Assembly: GCA_019009955.1 (NCBI GenBank)
Contig: JADPXZ010000007.1
Coordinates: forward strand, 4,582,501 to 4,646,500
Direction: 5' to 3'
Origin: Riptortus pedestris
Taxonomy: Eukaryota; Arthropoda; Insecta; Hemiptera; Alydidae
DNA: 64,000 nucleotides
The position numbers and the translations under genes were made by a program. Position 1 is the stretch's first letter. Every line of letters starts with the position of its first letter. The notes under the pieces are model-generated. The model did no database searches. It had not been told where the DNA came from and worked only from the letters and a program-made list of their open reading frames with translations. Of the stretch, positions 23,848-34,914 are shown piece after piece.

Positions 23848-24044
23848 AAAACGCCAAGGCGTACGAATGTCCTTGCTGTTCGTACAGGACCGTCCATCTC
23901 GGGAGCCTCAAGAACCACATCATGGCGCGACACACGGGAGAGAAATCGCACCAATGTCCGCACTGCCCATACAAAGCGGTGCAATCGGGAAATCTGAAGA
24001 GGCACCTCCTCACCAAACACCCAAACAAAAAGGCGAAGAGGTGA
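23848..24044 (+). CDS. C2H2 zinc-finger protein, terminal exon (two fingers)
   Basis: After the acceptor the exon gives 2 nt of a split codon and 64 codons to a TGA at 24042-24044. Finger 1 is YECPCCSYRTVHLGSLKNH...RH and finger 2 is HQCPHCPYKAVQSGNLKRH...KH, both C-x2-C-x12-H-x4-H, joined by a linker with TGEK. A basic tail (NKKAKR) ends the protein. Fingers of this kind, with a CPxC...Y start and GSLKNH/GNLKRH helices, are common in arthropod nuclear DNA-binding proteins. The DNA target and the protein name cannot be told from two fingers. Upstream coding exons were not found in the window; they may lie to the left beyond the repeats, or this may be a retained exon of a broken gene. No frame damage is seen. 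Confidence 0.85.
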
Positions 24045-24280
24045 ACTCGCTAGCACCAACTCGTAATACATCGGCGAGTGTTGCTATTATATAAATATTA
24101 TATTATATATTATATTATTATATATATATATATATAGCAAATTTACCGTAGTTATTCCCAATTTTATTCTATTTTATTGAACATTATTCGAAAAGTTTAA
24201 ATGTAATGTGTTTTGTATTTGTATTTGTTTTACGAATTTCAGGTAGCAAAGTACAAATTTCATCATTTTCTGGGCATTAT
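24045..24280 (+). other. Probable 3' untranslated region and flank of the zinc-finger gene
   Basis: AT-rich sequence with a TA tract at 24120-24138. No clear AATAAA is present close to the stop. Confidence 0.4.
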
Positions 24281-25250
24281 TGGGTAAATTCGTTGGGAAT
24301 GTGCCATTTAGCTGGTTATTGTTGGGAGCGTCTGCCATTTTCTACAATCGTTGTATTAACTGCTTATTCAAACAAACAATAGGCTTCGTTGGGTATTTCG
24401 GCATCGTTGGCATATCAAGTGTTTCAGTATTGTTGCAGATTTTTGTCATGTTTGGATATCCCAGCATTTTTTCAGCGATGATGCTAACACTTCAATCATT
24501 CAATTCGAACAAACAATAGGCCTTGTTGTTGGGGAATATGTCGGGCATTTTTCGATCGATGTTCGGGACTATTTCTATTTTGGGACACCTGGGCATTGTT
24601 GGAGAAGTCTGATATTGTTGGGCTATGAAACATTTTGTCAACAATATTGGGAACGTGTGGTCTTGTTGGGTGTGTTTGGCATTGTTGGGGATTTTTGTCA
24701 TTGTTGGGATACCTAGCATTTTGTCAGCAATTTTGGGAGTTTCTGGCATTGTTGACAATGTCTGACGTTCCTGGGATATCTAGCATTTTTTCAGAATTGT
24801 CGGAAATGATTGGCATTGTTGGGGATTTTTGTCATTGTTGGGATATCTGGCATTTTTTTCTGCATTGTTGGCATATCTAATGTATTTGCATTGTTGGGAT
24901 ATCTAATGTTTTTTTCAGCATTGTTGGGCATGTTTCATATTGTTGGAATATTTAGCATTTTTTGGAATGTCTCGCCTTGGTGCGTATGTTTGGCATTGTT
25001 GGGATATATAGCAGTTTGTCAGTAACGTTGAGGATTTTTGGCGTTGTTGAGAATGACTGGAATTGTTGGGCTTGTCAAATATTGTTGGCGTAACTAACAT
25101 TTTTCTGCATTGTTGGAATATCTTAACATTTTTTCAGCATTGTTGGGATATCTAGCGTTTGTTTCACCGTTGTTGAGATACCTAGAGTTTTTTCAGCATT
25201 GTTGGCAATGTCTAGCTAGCATTTTCTGTGCATCGTTGGAGACTGTGGTA
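24281..25250. repeat. TTGTTGGGA array, section 1
   Basis: Degenerate short repeats built on GCATTGTTGGGATATCTAGC with ATTTTTTCAGCATTGTTGG. There is a strong strand bias (T+G rich on plus). The open frames across it are repeat translations. Confidence 0.9.
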
Positions 25251-25287
25251 TTCTTTGTTTATTCAATCGAGCAGTAGGCAGCCATTG

Positions 25288-25685
25288 TTGGGTATTCTGG
25301 CATTGGTATCCCAACAATGCTGAAAAAAAAAAAATTAGTTATCACAATAAAACCAGGTGTTCTCGGCAATGCCCAACATATCCAACAATGTTGAAAAAAT
25401 GTTAAGATATACCAACAATGCAGAAAAATGTTAGTTATGCCAACAATACTTGACGAGCCGAACAATTCAAAAACACACCCACCGAGACCAAACATTCCTA
25501 ACAATGTTGAATAATGCTAGATATTCCAATAAAGCCAAACGTCGTCACCTATGCCAAACATCCACAACAATGTCAGACATTCCCAACAATGCTTAAAAAA
25601 ACGTTAGATATCACAACAATGATGGACATCCCAACAATTCTGAAAAAAACGCTAGCTACAACAAACAATGGCAGACAATTGTTAC
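25288..25685. repeat. TTGTTGGGA array, inverted section
   Basis: Here the motif is on the other strand (CCCAACAATG, TTAGATATTCCAAC-like), so a ~400-bp block of the array is flipped relative to both neighbours. Confidence 0.85.
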
Positions 25686-27235
25686 GGACGTCTGTTATCT
25701 AGCATTTTTTCAGCATTGTTGGGATAGCTAGCATTTTTTTCAGCAATATTGGCAATGTCTGGCATTGTTGTGGATGTTTGGCATTGTTGACGACATATTT
25801 GTAATTTCCCGAGCAGCGTTGGGAATTCTAGCATTGAATGTGCAATATTGGTATTGACTCGTATATTCTGTGAGTTGTTGAGGATCGTTGACATTCTCTG
25901 GGTCCTGTGTATCCTATTTCTATATTCGGAAGTCTGCCTTTGTTGGGACATCTTGGAATTGTTGTGATTTCTAGGAACCTCTTGAGCTTTCAATTGGGAA
26001 CATTGGTGATCTCTGCTTATTCGATCAAAACCTAGGCATTGTTGGGAACTGTTGCAATTTCCGTATACTGTTGGGACCTGTGAATTCTATTTCTATGGTG
26101 GGACATATGGCTTTGTTGGGATATCTGGCTTTGTTGGGAACATTGGTGATCATGCTTATTCAAACAAACCTTGGCATTGTTGGGAAAACCGTTTGCAATT
26201 TCTGTATGCTGTTGGGACCTGTGTATCCTAACTCTTTGTTGGGATGTCTGGCTTTGTTGGGAACATTAGTGATCACTGCTAAATTCAATCAAACCTAGGC
26301 ATTGTTGGGAAATGTTGCAATTTCCGGATACTGTCGGGACCTGTGTATACTATTTCTATGGTGGGACATATGGCTTTATTGGGAACATTGGTGATCACTG
26401 CTTATTCAAACAAACCTTGGCATTGTTGGGAACCGTTGCAATATCCGGATACTGTTGGGAGCTATGTATCCTATTTCTAAGGTAGAACAAATGGCTTTGT
26501 TGGTACATCTGGCTTTGTTAAGAACATTGGTGATTTCTGCTTATTCAATCAAACCTAGGCATTGTTGGGAACTGTTGCAATTTCCGTATACTGTTGGGAC
26601 CTGTGAATTCTATTTCTATGGTGGGACATATGGCTTTGTTGGGATATCTGGCTTTGTTAGGAACATTGGTGATCACTGCTTATTCAAACAAACCTTGGCA
26701 TTGTTGGGAACCGTTGCAATTTCTCTATGCTGTTGGGACCTGTGTATCCTAACTCTTTGTTGGGACGTCTGGCTTTGTTGGGAACATTGGTGATCACTGC
26801 TAAATTCAATCAAACCTAGGCATTGTTGGGAAATGTTGCAATTTCTGAATAATATTGGGACCTGTGTATACTATTTCTTTGTAGGGATGTCAGGCTTTGT
26901 TGGGAACATTTGTAATCTCTGCTTATTCAATCAAACCTAGGCATTGTTGGGAACTGTTGCAATATCTGTATGCTGTTGGGACCTGTGTATCCTAACTCTT
27001 TGTTGGGACGTCTGGCTTTGTTGGGAACAGTCATGATCTCTGCTTATTAAATCAAACCTATGCCTTGTTGAGAACAGTGGCAATTCAATCAAACCTAGGC
27101 ATTGTTGGGAACAGCTACAATTTCTGCCCATTGTTGAGAATGTCTGGCACTTTCCGGGACATCTGACTTTGTTGGGATGTCTGGCATAGTTATGCGTATA
27201 GCATTTTCCGAGCTTTTGTTGGGAACAATGGCAAT
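25686..27235. repeat. TTGTTGGGA array, section 2 with ~200-250-bp higher-order units
   Basis: The higher-order unit contains TTATTCAATCAAACCTAGGC, ATTGTTGGGAACTGTTGCAA, TGTTGGGACCTGTGTATCCT, CTATTTCTATGGTGGGACAT and GGCTTTGTTGGGAACATTGG. Several copies are more than 90% alike by eye. Confidence 0.9.
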
Positions 27236-27995
27236 CTCTACCTATTCAATCAATCCAAGGCTTTGTTGGGAACAGTGACAAATTAAATCAATCCAAGGCT
27301 TTGTTGGGAACAGTGACAAATTAAATCAATCCAAGGCTTTGTTGGGAACAGTGACAAATTAAATCAATCCAAGGCTTTGTTGGGAACAGTGACAAATTAA
27401 ATCAATCCAAGGCTTTGTTGGGAACAGCGGGCAAATTAAATCAATCCAAGTCTTTGTTGGGAAACAGCGGCAAATTAAATCAATCCAAGTCTTTGTTGGG
27501 AACAGTGGCAAATTAAATCAATCCAAGGCTTTGTTGGGAACAGTGGCAAATTATACAATCCAAGGCTTTGTTGGGTACAGTGGCAATTCAATCTATCTAA
27601 GCTTTGTTGGGTACTGTGGCAATTCAATCAAACCCAGGCTTTGTTGGGACCAGTGGCAATTCAATCAAACCTTGGCTTTGTTGGGACCAGTGGCAATTCA
27701 ATCAAACCTAGGTTTTGTTGGGACCAGTGGCAAATTAAATCAATCCAAGGCTTTGTTGGGAACAGTGGCAAATTAATACAATCCAAGGCTTTGTTGGGTA
27801 CAGTGGCAATTCAATCTATCTAAGGCTTTGTTGGGTACAGTGGCAATTCAATCAAACCTAGGCTTTGTTGGGACCAGTGGCAATTCAATCAAACCTTGGC
27901 TTTGTTGGGACCAGTGGCAATTCAATCAAACCTAGGTTTTGTTGGGACCAGTGGCAATTCAATCAAACCTAGGCATTGTTGGGAACTGTTGCAAT
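27236..27995. repeat. TTGTTGGGA array, section 3: 37-38-bp short-period repeats
   Basis: The first subarray repeats AATCAATCCAAGGCTTTGTT with GGGAACAGTGACAAATTA (about 9 copies). The second repeats GGCTTTGTTGGGACCAGTGG with CAATTCAATCAAACCTA (about 9 copies). Local homogenisation is very recent. Confidence 0.93.
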
Positions 27996-29560
27996 TTCTG
28001 GTCATTGTTGAGAATGTCTGGCACTTTTCGGATACTGTGTATAATATTTCTATGTTAGGACATATGGCATTGTTGGAACATCTAATATTGTTGGGACATC
28101 TGGCTTTGTTGGAACATCTAATATTGTTGGGACTTCAAGGAATTGTTGGGACGTTTGGCTTTGTTGGAACTTTGGTGATCTCTGCTTATTTTATCAAACC
28201 TAGGCATTGTTGGGAACTGTTGCAATTTCTGGAAACGGAACCTGTGTATCCTATTTCTTTGTTGGGACATATGGCATTGTTGGGAACAGTGGTGATCTCT
28301 GCTTATTCAATCAAACCTGGGCATTGTTGGGAACTGTTGCAATATCTGGAAATGGAGAACCTGCAAATCCTATTTCTTTGTTGGGACATCTGGCATTGTT
28401 GGTACATCTGGCTTTGTTAAGAACATTGGTGATTTCTGCTTATTCAATCAAACCTAGGCATTGTTGGGAACTGTTGCAATTTCTGGAAACGGAACCTGTG
28501 TATCCTATTTCTTTGTTGGGACATATGCCTTTGTTGGGATATTTATCATTGTTGGGACGTCTGGCTTTGTTAAGAACTTTGGTGATCTCTGCTTATTTTA
28601 TCAAACGTAGGCATTGTTGGGAACTGTTGCAATATCTAGAAATGGAACCTGTGTATCCTATTTCTTTGTTGGGACATATGGCCTTGTTGGGATGTTTATC
28701 CTTGTTGGGACGTCTGGCTTTGTTAAGAACATTGATCTCTGTTTATTCAATCAAACCTAGGCATTGTTGGGCACTGTTGCAATTTCTGGTCATTGTTGAG
28801 TAAGTCTGGTTCTATTCGAATACTGTCTATAATATTACTATGTTGGGACGTCTGGCTTTGTTGAAACATCTAATATTGTTGGGACGTCTGGCTTTGTTGG
28901 AACATCTAATATTGTTGGGACGTCTGGCTTTGTTGGAACATCTAATATTGTTGGGACTTCAGGCTTTGTTGGAACATCTAATGAAGTTGGGACTTCAAGG
29001 AATTGTTAGGACGTCTGGCTTTGTTGGAACATCTAATATTGTTGGGACTTCAGGCTTTGTTGGAACATCTAATGTAGTTGGGACGTCTGGGTTTGTTGGA
29101 ACATCTAATATTGTTGGGACTTCAGGCTTTGTTGGAACATCTAATATTGTTGGGACATCTGGCTTTGTTGGGACATCTGGCTTTGTTGGAACATCTAATA
29201 TTGTTGGGACATCTGGCTTTGTTGGAACATCTAATATTGTTGGGACATCTGGCTTTGTTGGAACATCTAATATTGTTGGGACATCTGGCTTTGTTGGAAC
29301 ATCTAATATTGTTGGGACTTCAAGGAATTGTTGGGACGTTTGGCTTTGTTGGAACTTTGGTGATCTCTGCTTATTCAATCAAACCTAGGCATTGTTGGGA
29401 ACTGTTGCAATTTCTGGAAACGGAACCTGTGTATCCTATTTCTTTGTTGGGACATATGGCCTTGTTGGGATGTTTATCATTGTTGGGACCTGCGAATCCT
29501 ATTTCTTTGTTGAAACGTCTGGCTTTGTTGGGGTGGATATACAAGAATGCCCAGGAATTG
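27996..29560. repeat. TTGTTGGGA array, section 4 with a 36-bp subarray
   Basis: Higher-order units as in section 2, then at about 28835-29320 near-identical 36-bp units (TTGTTGGGACATCTGGCTTT + GTTGGAACATCTAATA). Because 36 is a multiple of three, frames stay open on both strands (GFVGTSNIVGTS repeated on plus). This is not taken as a gene. Confidence 0.93.
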
Positions 29561-29771
29561 GCTGGGATTTTTTTATTATATTTAGATATTACTTTATTTA
29601 ACTAACTAACGTCTAAGTCAATTTATCTTTGTCCCGATCGAATTCGGTTAATTATCTCCTCCCAAAAATTTATTAGCTTTAACGAGAATTAACAACGTAT
29701 AAATTATATATAACAAAAATATATTATGTATATAATTTTTTCTGTAATGGTTGAATAATGGTAACATTACT
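29561..29771. other. AT-rich spacer, nothing recognised
   Basis: No motif, exon or repeat is recognised between the array and the R3 copy. Confidence 0.5.
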
Positions 29772-30262
29772 AAACTGAAATGAGTGAAGAAAGTGAAACA
29801 TTTTGCAATAGAGTGAAGAAAGTAATCACTTTGTTCACAAGTGAAGAAAGTGAATTGCCTTCTTAATTAGTAATAAGTAGAAATTAAAAAAATAATTTGA
29901 AGTTGGAAATTAAATGCTTTTAAACGTTTCTTAACATTGTAAGAATTTATTTTAACATAATAAATTATTGGTGGAAATAATCAATATATTTTAAAATTTA
30001 AATATAATAATAATTACCTTTCACAACGCTTATAACCTACCAACAACATACCATAATCTTGACAACATCCTAATTTTGTTCATATTCTGCTTAGATCTGA
30101 TCATGTATTACACGATTACAGAAAAAATTTAATATTACACTCGTGACGAAAGTAGAATTTACAACTCTCGTCAAATTACCAGACTCGCTTCGCTCGTGTG
30201 GCTAAACGTTTCACTCGAGTTGGAAAATGATCTACTTTCGTCACTTGGATAATAAATAACTA
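29772..30262. repeat. Dispersed repeat R3, copy 2
   Basis: Same orientation as copy 1 at 1-590 and nearly identical, with an internal deletion that removes the stretch matching about 268-360 of copy 1. Confidence 0.93.
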
Positions 30263-30461
30263 TTAAGCGATTGTATTATACATATATATATAAATATATA
30301 TTGTAATTGTGATAGTAGATCTTATCTAGTTATCTATCGATATTAGAAAGGAATTGTAGGATTTTGTTATTAACAGAATTGTATCGTTAAGTAGAGTCGC
30401 AAAAATAGAATTTATAGTACTGGACGATGAAAGGATGTAACCCAACAAACTAACTGCAAAA

Positions 30462-30466
<5 letters not shown>

Positions 30467-30504
<38 letters not shown>
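30467..30504. repeat. (TA)n microsatellite
   Basis: TA tract followed by GTGTGTG and then a long hairpin. The 30263-30466 stretch before it is AT-rich with nothing recognised. Confidence 0.95.
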
Positions 30505-30509
<5 letters not shown>

Positions 30510-30512
<3 letters not shown>

Positions 30513-30669
30513 GTGTGTTGTTCTTTTCGGAGTTTTGGTCAATGTTGGTGAAATGAATCTTAGTTTATGGCGATATTTCGAGAATTCGGAATAATTCTCG
30601 AAATATCGGCAAAAACTAAGATTCATTTCACCAACATTGAGCAAAACTCCGAAAAGAACAACACACCAC
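30510..30669. repeat. Near-perfect palindrome, arms ~76 bp, loop ~6 nt
   Basis: The left arm contains TGGTGTGTTGTTCTTTTCGG and GTTGGTGAAATGAATCTTAG; the right arm holds their reverse complements (CTAAGATTCATTTCACCAAC, CCGAAAAGAACAACACACCA). The centre is TCGAGAATT-CGGAAT-AATTCTCGA-like. Only a few mismatches lie along the stem. It looks like a fold-back element or a recently formed hairpin. Confidence 0.92.
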
Positions 30670-30689
30670 TTATAAATAACATCTGGTCG

Positions 30690-31110
30690 AAAACATCACC
30701 CTTTTATAACCCTCACTCTCTGTCAATCATCCTTCCATTCCCCTATTTCGCTTTTCTCGCTCTCTCTCCCTCACTCTTTCTCCCACCCTCTCTCTCTCCC
30801 TCACTCTTTCTCCCACCCTCCCTCCATTTCCTCTCTTTCTCTCCACCCATTCCCATCGCCCCCTCTCTTTCTCCCACCCTCCCTCCCTCTCTCTCTCCCC
30901 CCCCCTCCCTCGCTCACTCTTTCTCCCCCCCTCCCTCGCTCTCTCTTTCTCCCCCCCTCCCTCTCTCCCCCCCCCCTCCCTCGCTCACTCTTTCTCCCAC
31001 CCCCTCTTCCCCCCCCCCCTTCCCACGCTCACTCTCTTGTCTCCCCCCCTCTCTCTTTCTCCCCCCCCCCCCTCTCTTTCTCCCCCCCCCTCCCTCCCTC
31101 TCTTCCATAT
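30690..31110. repeat. CT/C-rich simple-sequence block
   Basis: Repeats of CTCCCTCACTCTTTCTCCCA and similar. No gene is seen. Confidence 0.93.
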
Positions 31111-32515
31111 TCTCTCTCTCAATTACCCTTGCACACCCGCTTACTCTCTCTCTCTCTCTGTCACTCACCTTCCATATTCTCTCTCGCTCTCAATAACCCT
31201 TGCACACCCGCTCTCTCTCTCTCTCTCTCTCTGTCACTCACCATCCATATTCTCTCTCTCAATTACCCTTGTCACAACAGAGCTCTATCACTCTCTATCT
31301 TGTCACCTCACCTTCCATATTCTCTCTCTCAATTACCCTTGGCCATCACCGCGCTATCTCTTATCTCTCTCTCTCTCTCTCTGTCCACTCACCTTCCAGT
31401 TTTCTTTCTCTCAATTACCCTTGCCACACGATTACTCTCTCTCTGCTCTGCTGTCACCTCACCTTCCATATTCTCTCTCTCAATTTACCCATATTGCCCC
31501 ATCACCCGCCGCTTCAATCTCTCTCTCTCTCTCTGTCACTCACCTTCCATATTCTCTCTCTCAATTACCCACCTGCACTACGTCTCACTCTCCTCTCTCT
31601 CTCTCTCTGTTCACTCACCTTCCAATATTCTCTCTCTCAATTTACTCCTTGCCACGCCCGCGCTCACTATCTCTCTCTCTCTCTGTCCACTCACCTTCAC
31701 ATATTCTCATCTCTCAATTACCTCTTGCACAAGCGCTCTACTCTACTCTTGTCTCTCTCTGTCACTCGACCTTCCTATATTCTCTCTCTCTGTCTCTCTT
31801 CAATTACCTTGCAGATACCGGCTCTCACTCTCTCTCTCTTCTTCTCTGGTCACTCACCTATCGCATATTCTCTCTGACTCAATTATCCCTTGCACACCCG
31901 CTTGTTATCTCGCTCACTCTCTCGCTCTCTCTCTGGTCACTCTCACCATTCCATATTCTCTCTCTCTCTCAATTTACCCTTGCACCACCCACTCACTCTC
32001 TTTTCTCTCTCTCTCTGTCTTCTCACCTTTCCTTATTGATCTCTATCTCTCTCTCTTGCTATCATTTACCCGAATTCCTCGCTCACTCTCTCATCTCTCT
32101 CTGTCATCGGTCACTCACCTTCCATATTCTTCTCTCTCTCTCTCAATTTAACCCTTGGAATACTCCGCTCTCACTCTCTCTCTCTTCTCTATCTGGTCAC
32201 TCACCTTCCATATTCTCTCTCGCTCTCAATTTTCCTTGCTCACCCAACTCACTCTCTCTCGTCTCTCTCTCTCTGTCACTCACCTTCCATATTCTCTCTC
32301 TCTCTCAATTACCCTTGCACACCCGCTCTCTCTCTCTGTCACTCACCTTCCATATTCTCTCTCTCTCTCTCTCAATTACCCTTGCACACCCTTTCACTCT
32401 CTCTCTCTGTCACTCACCTTCCATATTCTCTCTCTCTCTCTCAATTACCCTTGCAACACCCTTTCAGTCTCTCTCTCAATTACCCTTGAAATACCCCTTC
32501 TCCTTATCTCTTCCG
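31111..32515. repeat. ~65-bp pyrimidine-rich minisatellite, about 20 copies
   Basis: The unit is CACTCACCTTCCATATTCTC, TCTCTCTCAATTACCCTTGC, then ACACCCGCTCTCTCTCTCTG. Units from about 31250 to 32200 are peppered with single-base insertions, while those at both ends are clean. The three overlapping open frames are repeat artefacts. Confidence 0.93.
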
Positions 32516-32539
32516 TCACCCTGTCCTTCCCCCTCCCAC

Positions 32540-32635
32540 GAATATACAAATATCTTGGTTAATATTTAAAAAACCCCACTCCCTATTTTCCTGACCAATT
32601 TCAGCTGTTAACAAACTGATGTTTAGCCTTACATG

Positions 32636-32683
<48 letters not shown>

Positions 32684-33020
32684 TGTTGGACTTATCACGA
32701 AACAGTATAAAACTGTTTATAGACAATTTATTATACAAAGTTGTAATAAAATAAAGTTTATTGCTATTAGTTAATGAAATTTTATGTTTCCTAATTAAAA
32801 TGATATTATTGTAAAGATTTTGCGCTTGTACGTAATATTTGTGTTTTAAATAATAATTTTGTTTTGTTTTATTGTGTATTATTTTTTTATACATATATTT
32901 TTGTCGCCTGTTTTCATTGGCTGAATAAAGCTATTAATTTTTTGATGGTATTTTTCTTTCCTTTTCTTTTATTCGTTTGTAACTGTATTTAAAGTATAAT
33001 CGGCACTGCGAGTCTGTAAT
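32540..33020. other. AT-rich spacer with (TA)n at 32638-32683
   Basis: A short fragment of the ~125-bp repeat end (AAATATCTTGGTTAATATTT) lies near 32548. The remainder has no recognised feature. Confidence 0.6.
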
Positions 33021-33024
33021 TCGG

Positions 33025-34330
33025 TGGTGGAGAGAGAGGGGGAGGAGAGAGAAAGAGAGTGGGGCGGGAGAGAGAAAGAGAGAGGATGGGGGAGAGAGTG
33101 AGGGGGGAGGAGAAAGAGATGAGGGGGGGAGGAGAGAGAGGGGGGAGAGGGAGAAAGACGCGAGAGGGGGGAGAAGAGAGAGAGGGAGAGAGTATAAGAG
33201 AGAGGGGGGGGGAAAGAGAGAGAGGGAGAGAGAAAGAGTCGAGGGGGGGAGGAAAGAGAGAGGGGGAGAAGGAGAGAGAGAGGTGGATAGAGAGAAAGAG
33301 AGAGGGCGGGGTGAGGAGGAAGAGAGAGATGGGGGGTAAAAGAGAGAGATGGAGAGAGAAAGAGAGAGGGGGTGAGAAGAGAAAGAGAGAGAGGGGGTAG
33401 AGAGAAGATCTGAGGGGGGTGAAGAGAGAGGGGGGAGGGTGGGAGATAAGTAGAGGGGGGGAGAGAGAGAATGAAGACGAGGGGGGGATGACGAGGAAAG
33501 AGAGAGGGGTGGGAGAAAGAGAGAGGGGGGGGAGATAGAGTGAGGGGGGGGGAGGAGAAGAGAGGAGAGGGGGGGGGAAAAGGACAAGAGAGAGGGGGGA
33601 CGGAGGGAGAGTGAAGAGACAGACACTGAGAGGTGAGAGGGGTGGGAGGAAGCAGATCGAAATACAGAAAATGGGAGAGAGGGAAGGAGAAAGAGGATGA
33701 GATAAATTAGAGGGAGGAGAGAAGGAGGTAGTGTTAGTGGGGGGGGGAGGGAGAGAGAGAGAGAAGGAGAGAGAGAGGGGGGGAGTGAGAGACAGACACA
33801 AGAGAGGAGACAGAGAGAGAGGAGAGGGGGAGTGAGGGACAGACACAAGAGAGGAGACAGAGAGAGAGGAGAGGGGGGGGGAGAGGGGGGGCAGAGAGAT
33901 AGAGGGGGGGAGTGAGTGACAGACACAAGAGAGGAGAGAGACAGAGAGAGGGGGGGGAGAGAGAGGGTGGGAGAGAGAGAGGGAGAGGGAGGGAAAAAAC
34001 AGAGAGAGGGAGAGGGAGAGAGGGAGAAGGAGAGAGAGAGGGGGAGTGAGAGAGAGAGAGAGGGAGGGAGGGAGAGAGAGAGGGAGGGAGAGAGAGAGAG
34101 GGAGAGTGAGAGACAGACACAGAGACGGAGGGGGGGAGGGAGAGAGAGGGAGGGAGGGAGAGAGAGAGAGGGAGGGGGGGAGAGAGAGAGAGACAGAGAG
34201 AGAAGAGGGGGGAGTGAGAGGGAGAGATAGAGAGGGAGAGGGGGGAGAGAGGGAGGGAGAGAGAGAGAGGGCGGGAGAGAGAGAGAGGGAGGGAGAGAGA
34301 GAAGAGAGAGGGGGGAGAGAGCGGAGAAAT
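33025..34330. repeat. GA-rich simple-sequence block
   Basis: GAGAGAGG and GGGGGAGAG runs. Sub-blocks of about 60-70 bp carrying GAGTGAGAGACAGACACA recur at 33780-34120. The long Ser/Pro/Leu frames on minus are artefacts. Confidence 0.96.
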
Positions 34331-34692
34331 AATCAAGGTAATAATAAAACAAACATACAAGTTTTACTAAATAAATTTATTTACATAAAAGTAATGACAA
34401 TAATAATAATTTAAAGTCTAAAAATGCTTAAGATATATATATTTAATTAAGAAATAAAAAATGTAATGAAGAACATAAGAAGAATAATTAATTAATACAA
34501 GACAATAAAGGCCGTATAAATAATTGGTGTTTAGCGCATAATCAAAATAATTACAGGCTTAATTTGCGGTTTATTACTCCTTCTTCTAAGTGTTTGCTTT
34601 GCATTTATCACGGCCGTATGCACACGTTTGTGTGCGAGGTGTGTTTTTTTAGTGAAATCGAACAAACAAAAAAAAATATATATATATATATA
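34331..34692 (-). other. ELOC 3' untranslated region and downstream flank
   Basis: Downstream of the ELOC stop codon on the minus strand. A (TA)n tract at 34676-34692 begins immediately after the TAG. A candidate AATAAA poly(A) signal on the minus strand lies at about 34570-34575. Beyond that the sequence is AT-rich without other features. Confidence 0.55.
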
Positions 34693-34860
<168 letters not shown>

Positions 34861-34914
34861 TTAGCACATACGTGAAAATTAAAAAGTTAAATAATTATAT
34901 AACATATATACAAA

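Noticed and set aside
27236..27995. CRISPR-like regular 37-38-bp repeats
   Set aside because: There are no unique spacers, the whole unit repeats, and the genome is eukaryotic with introns.
28840..29388. 182-codon frame repeating GFVGTSNIVGTS, open on both strands
   Set aside because: It is explained by a 36-bp repeat (multiple of three). There is no start context, splice site or family.
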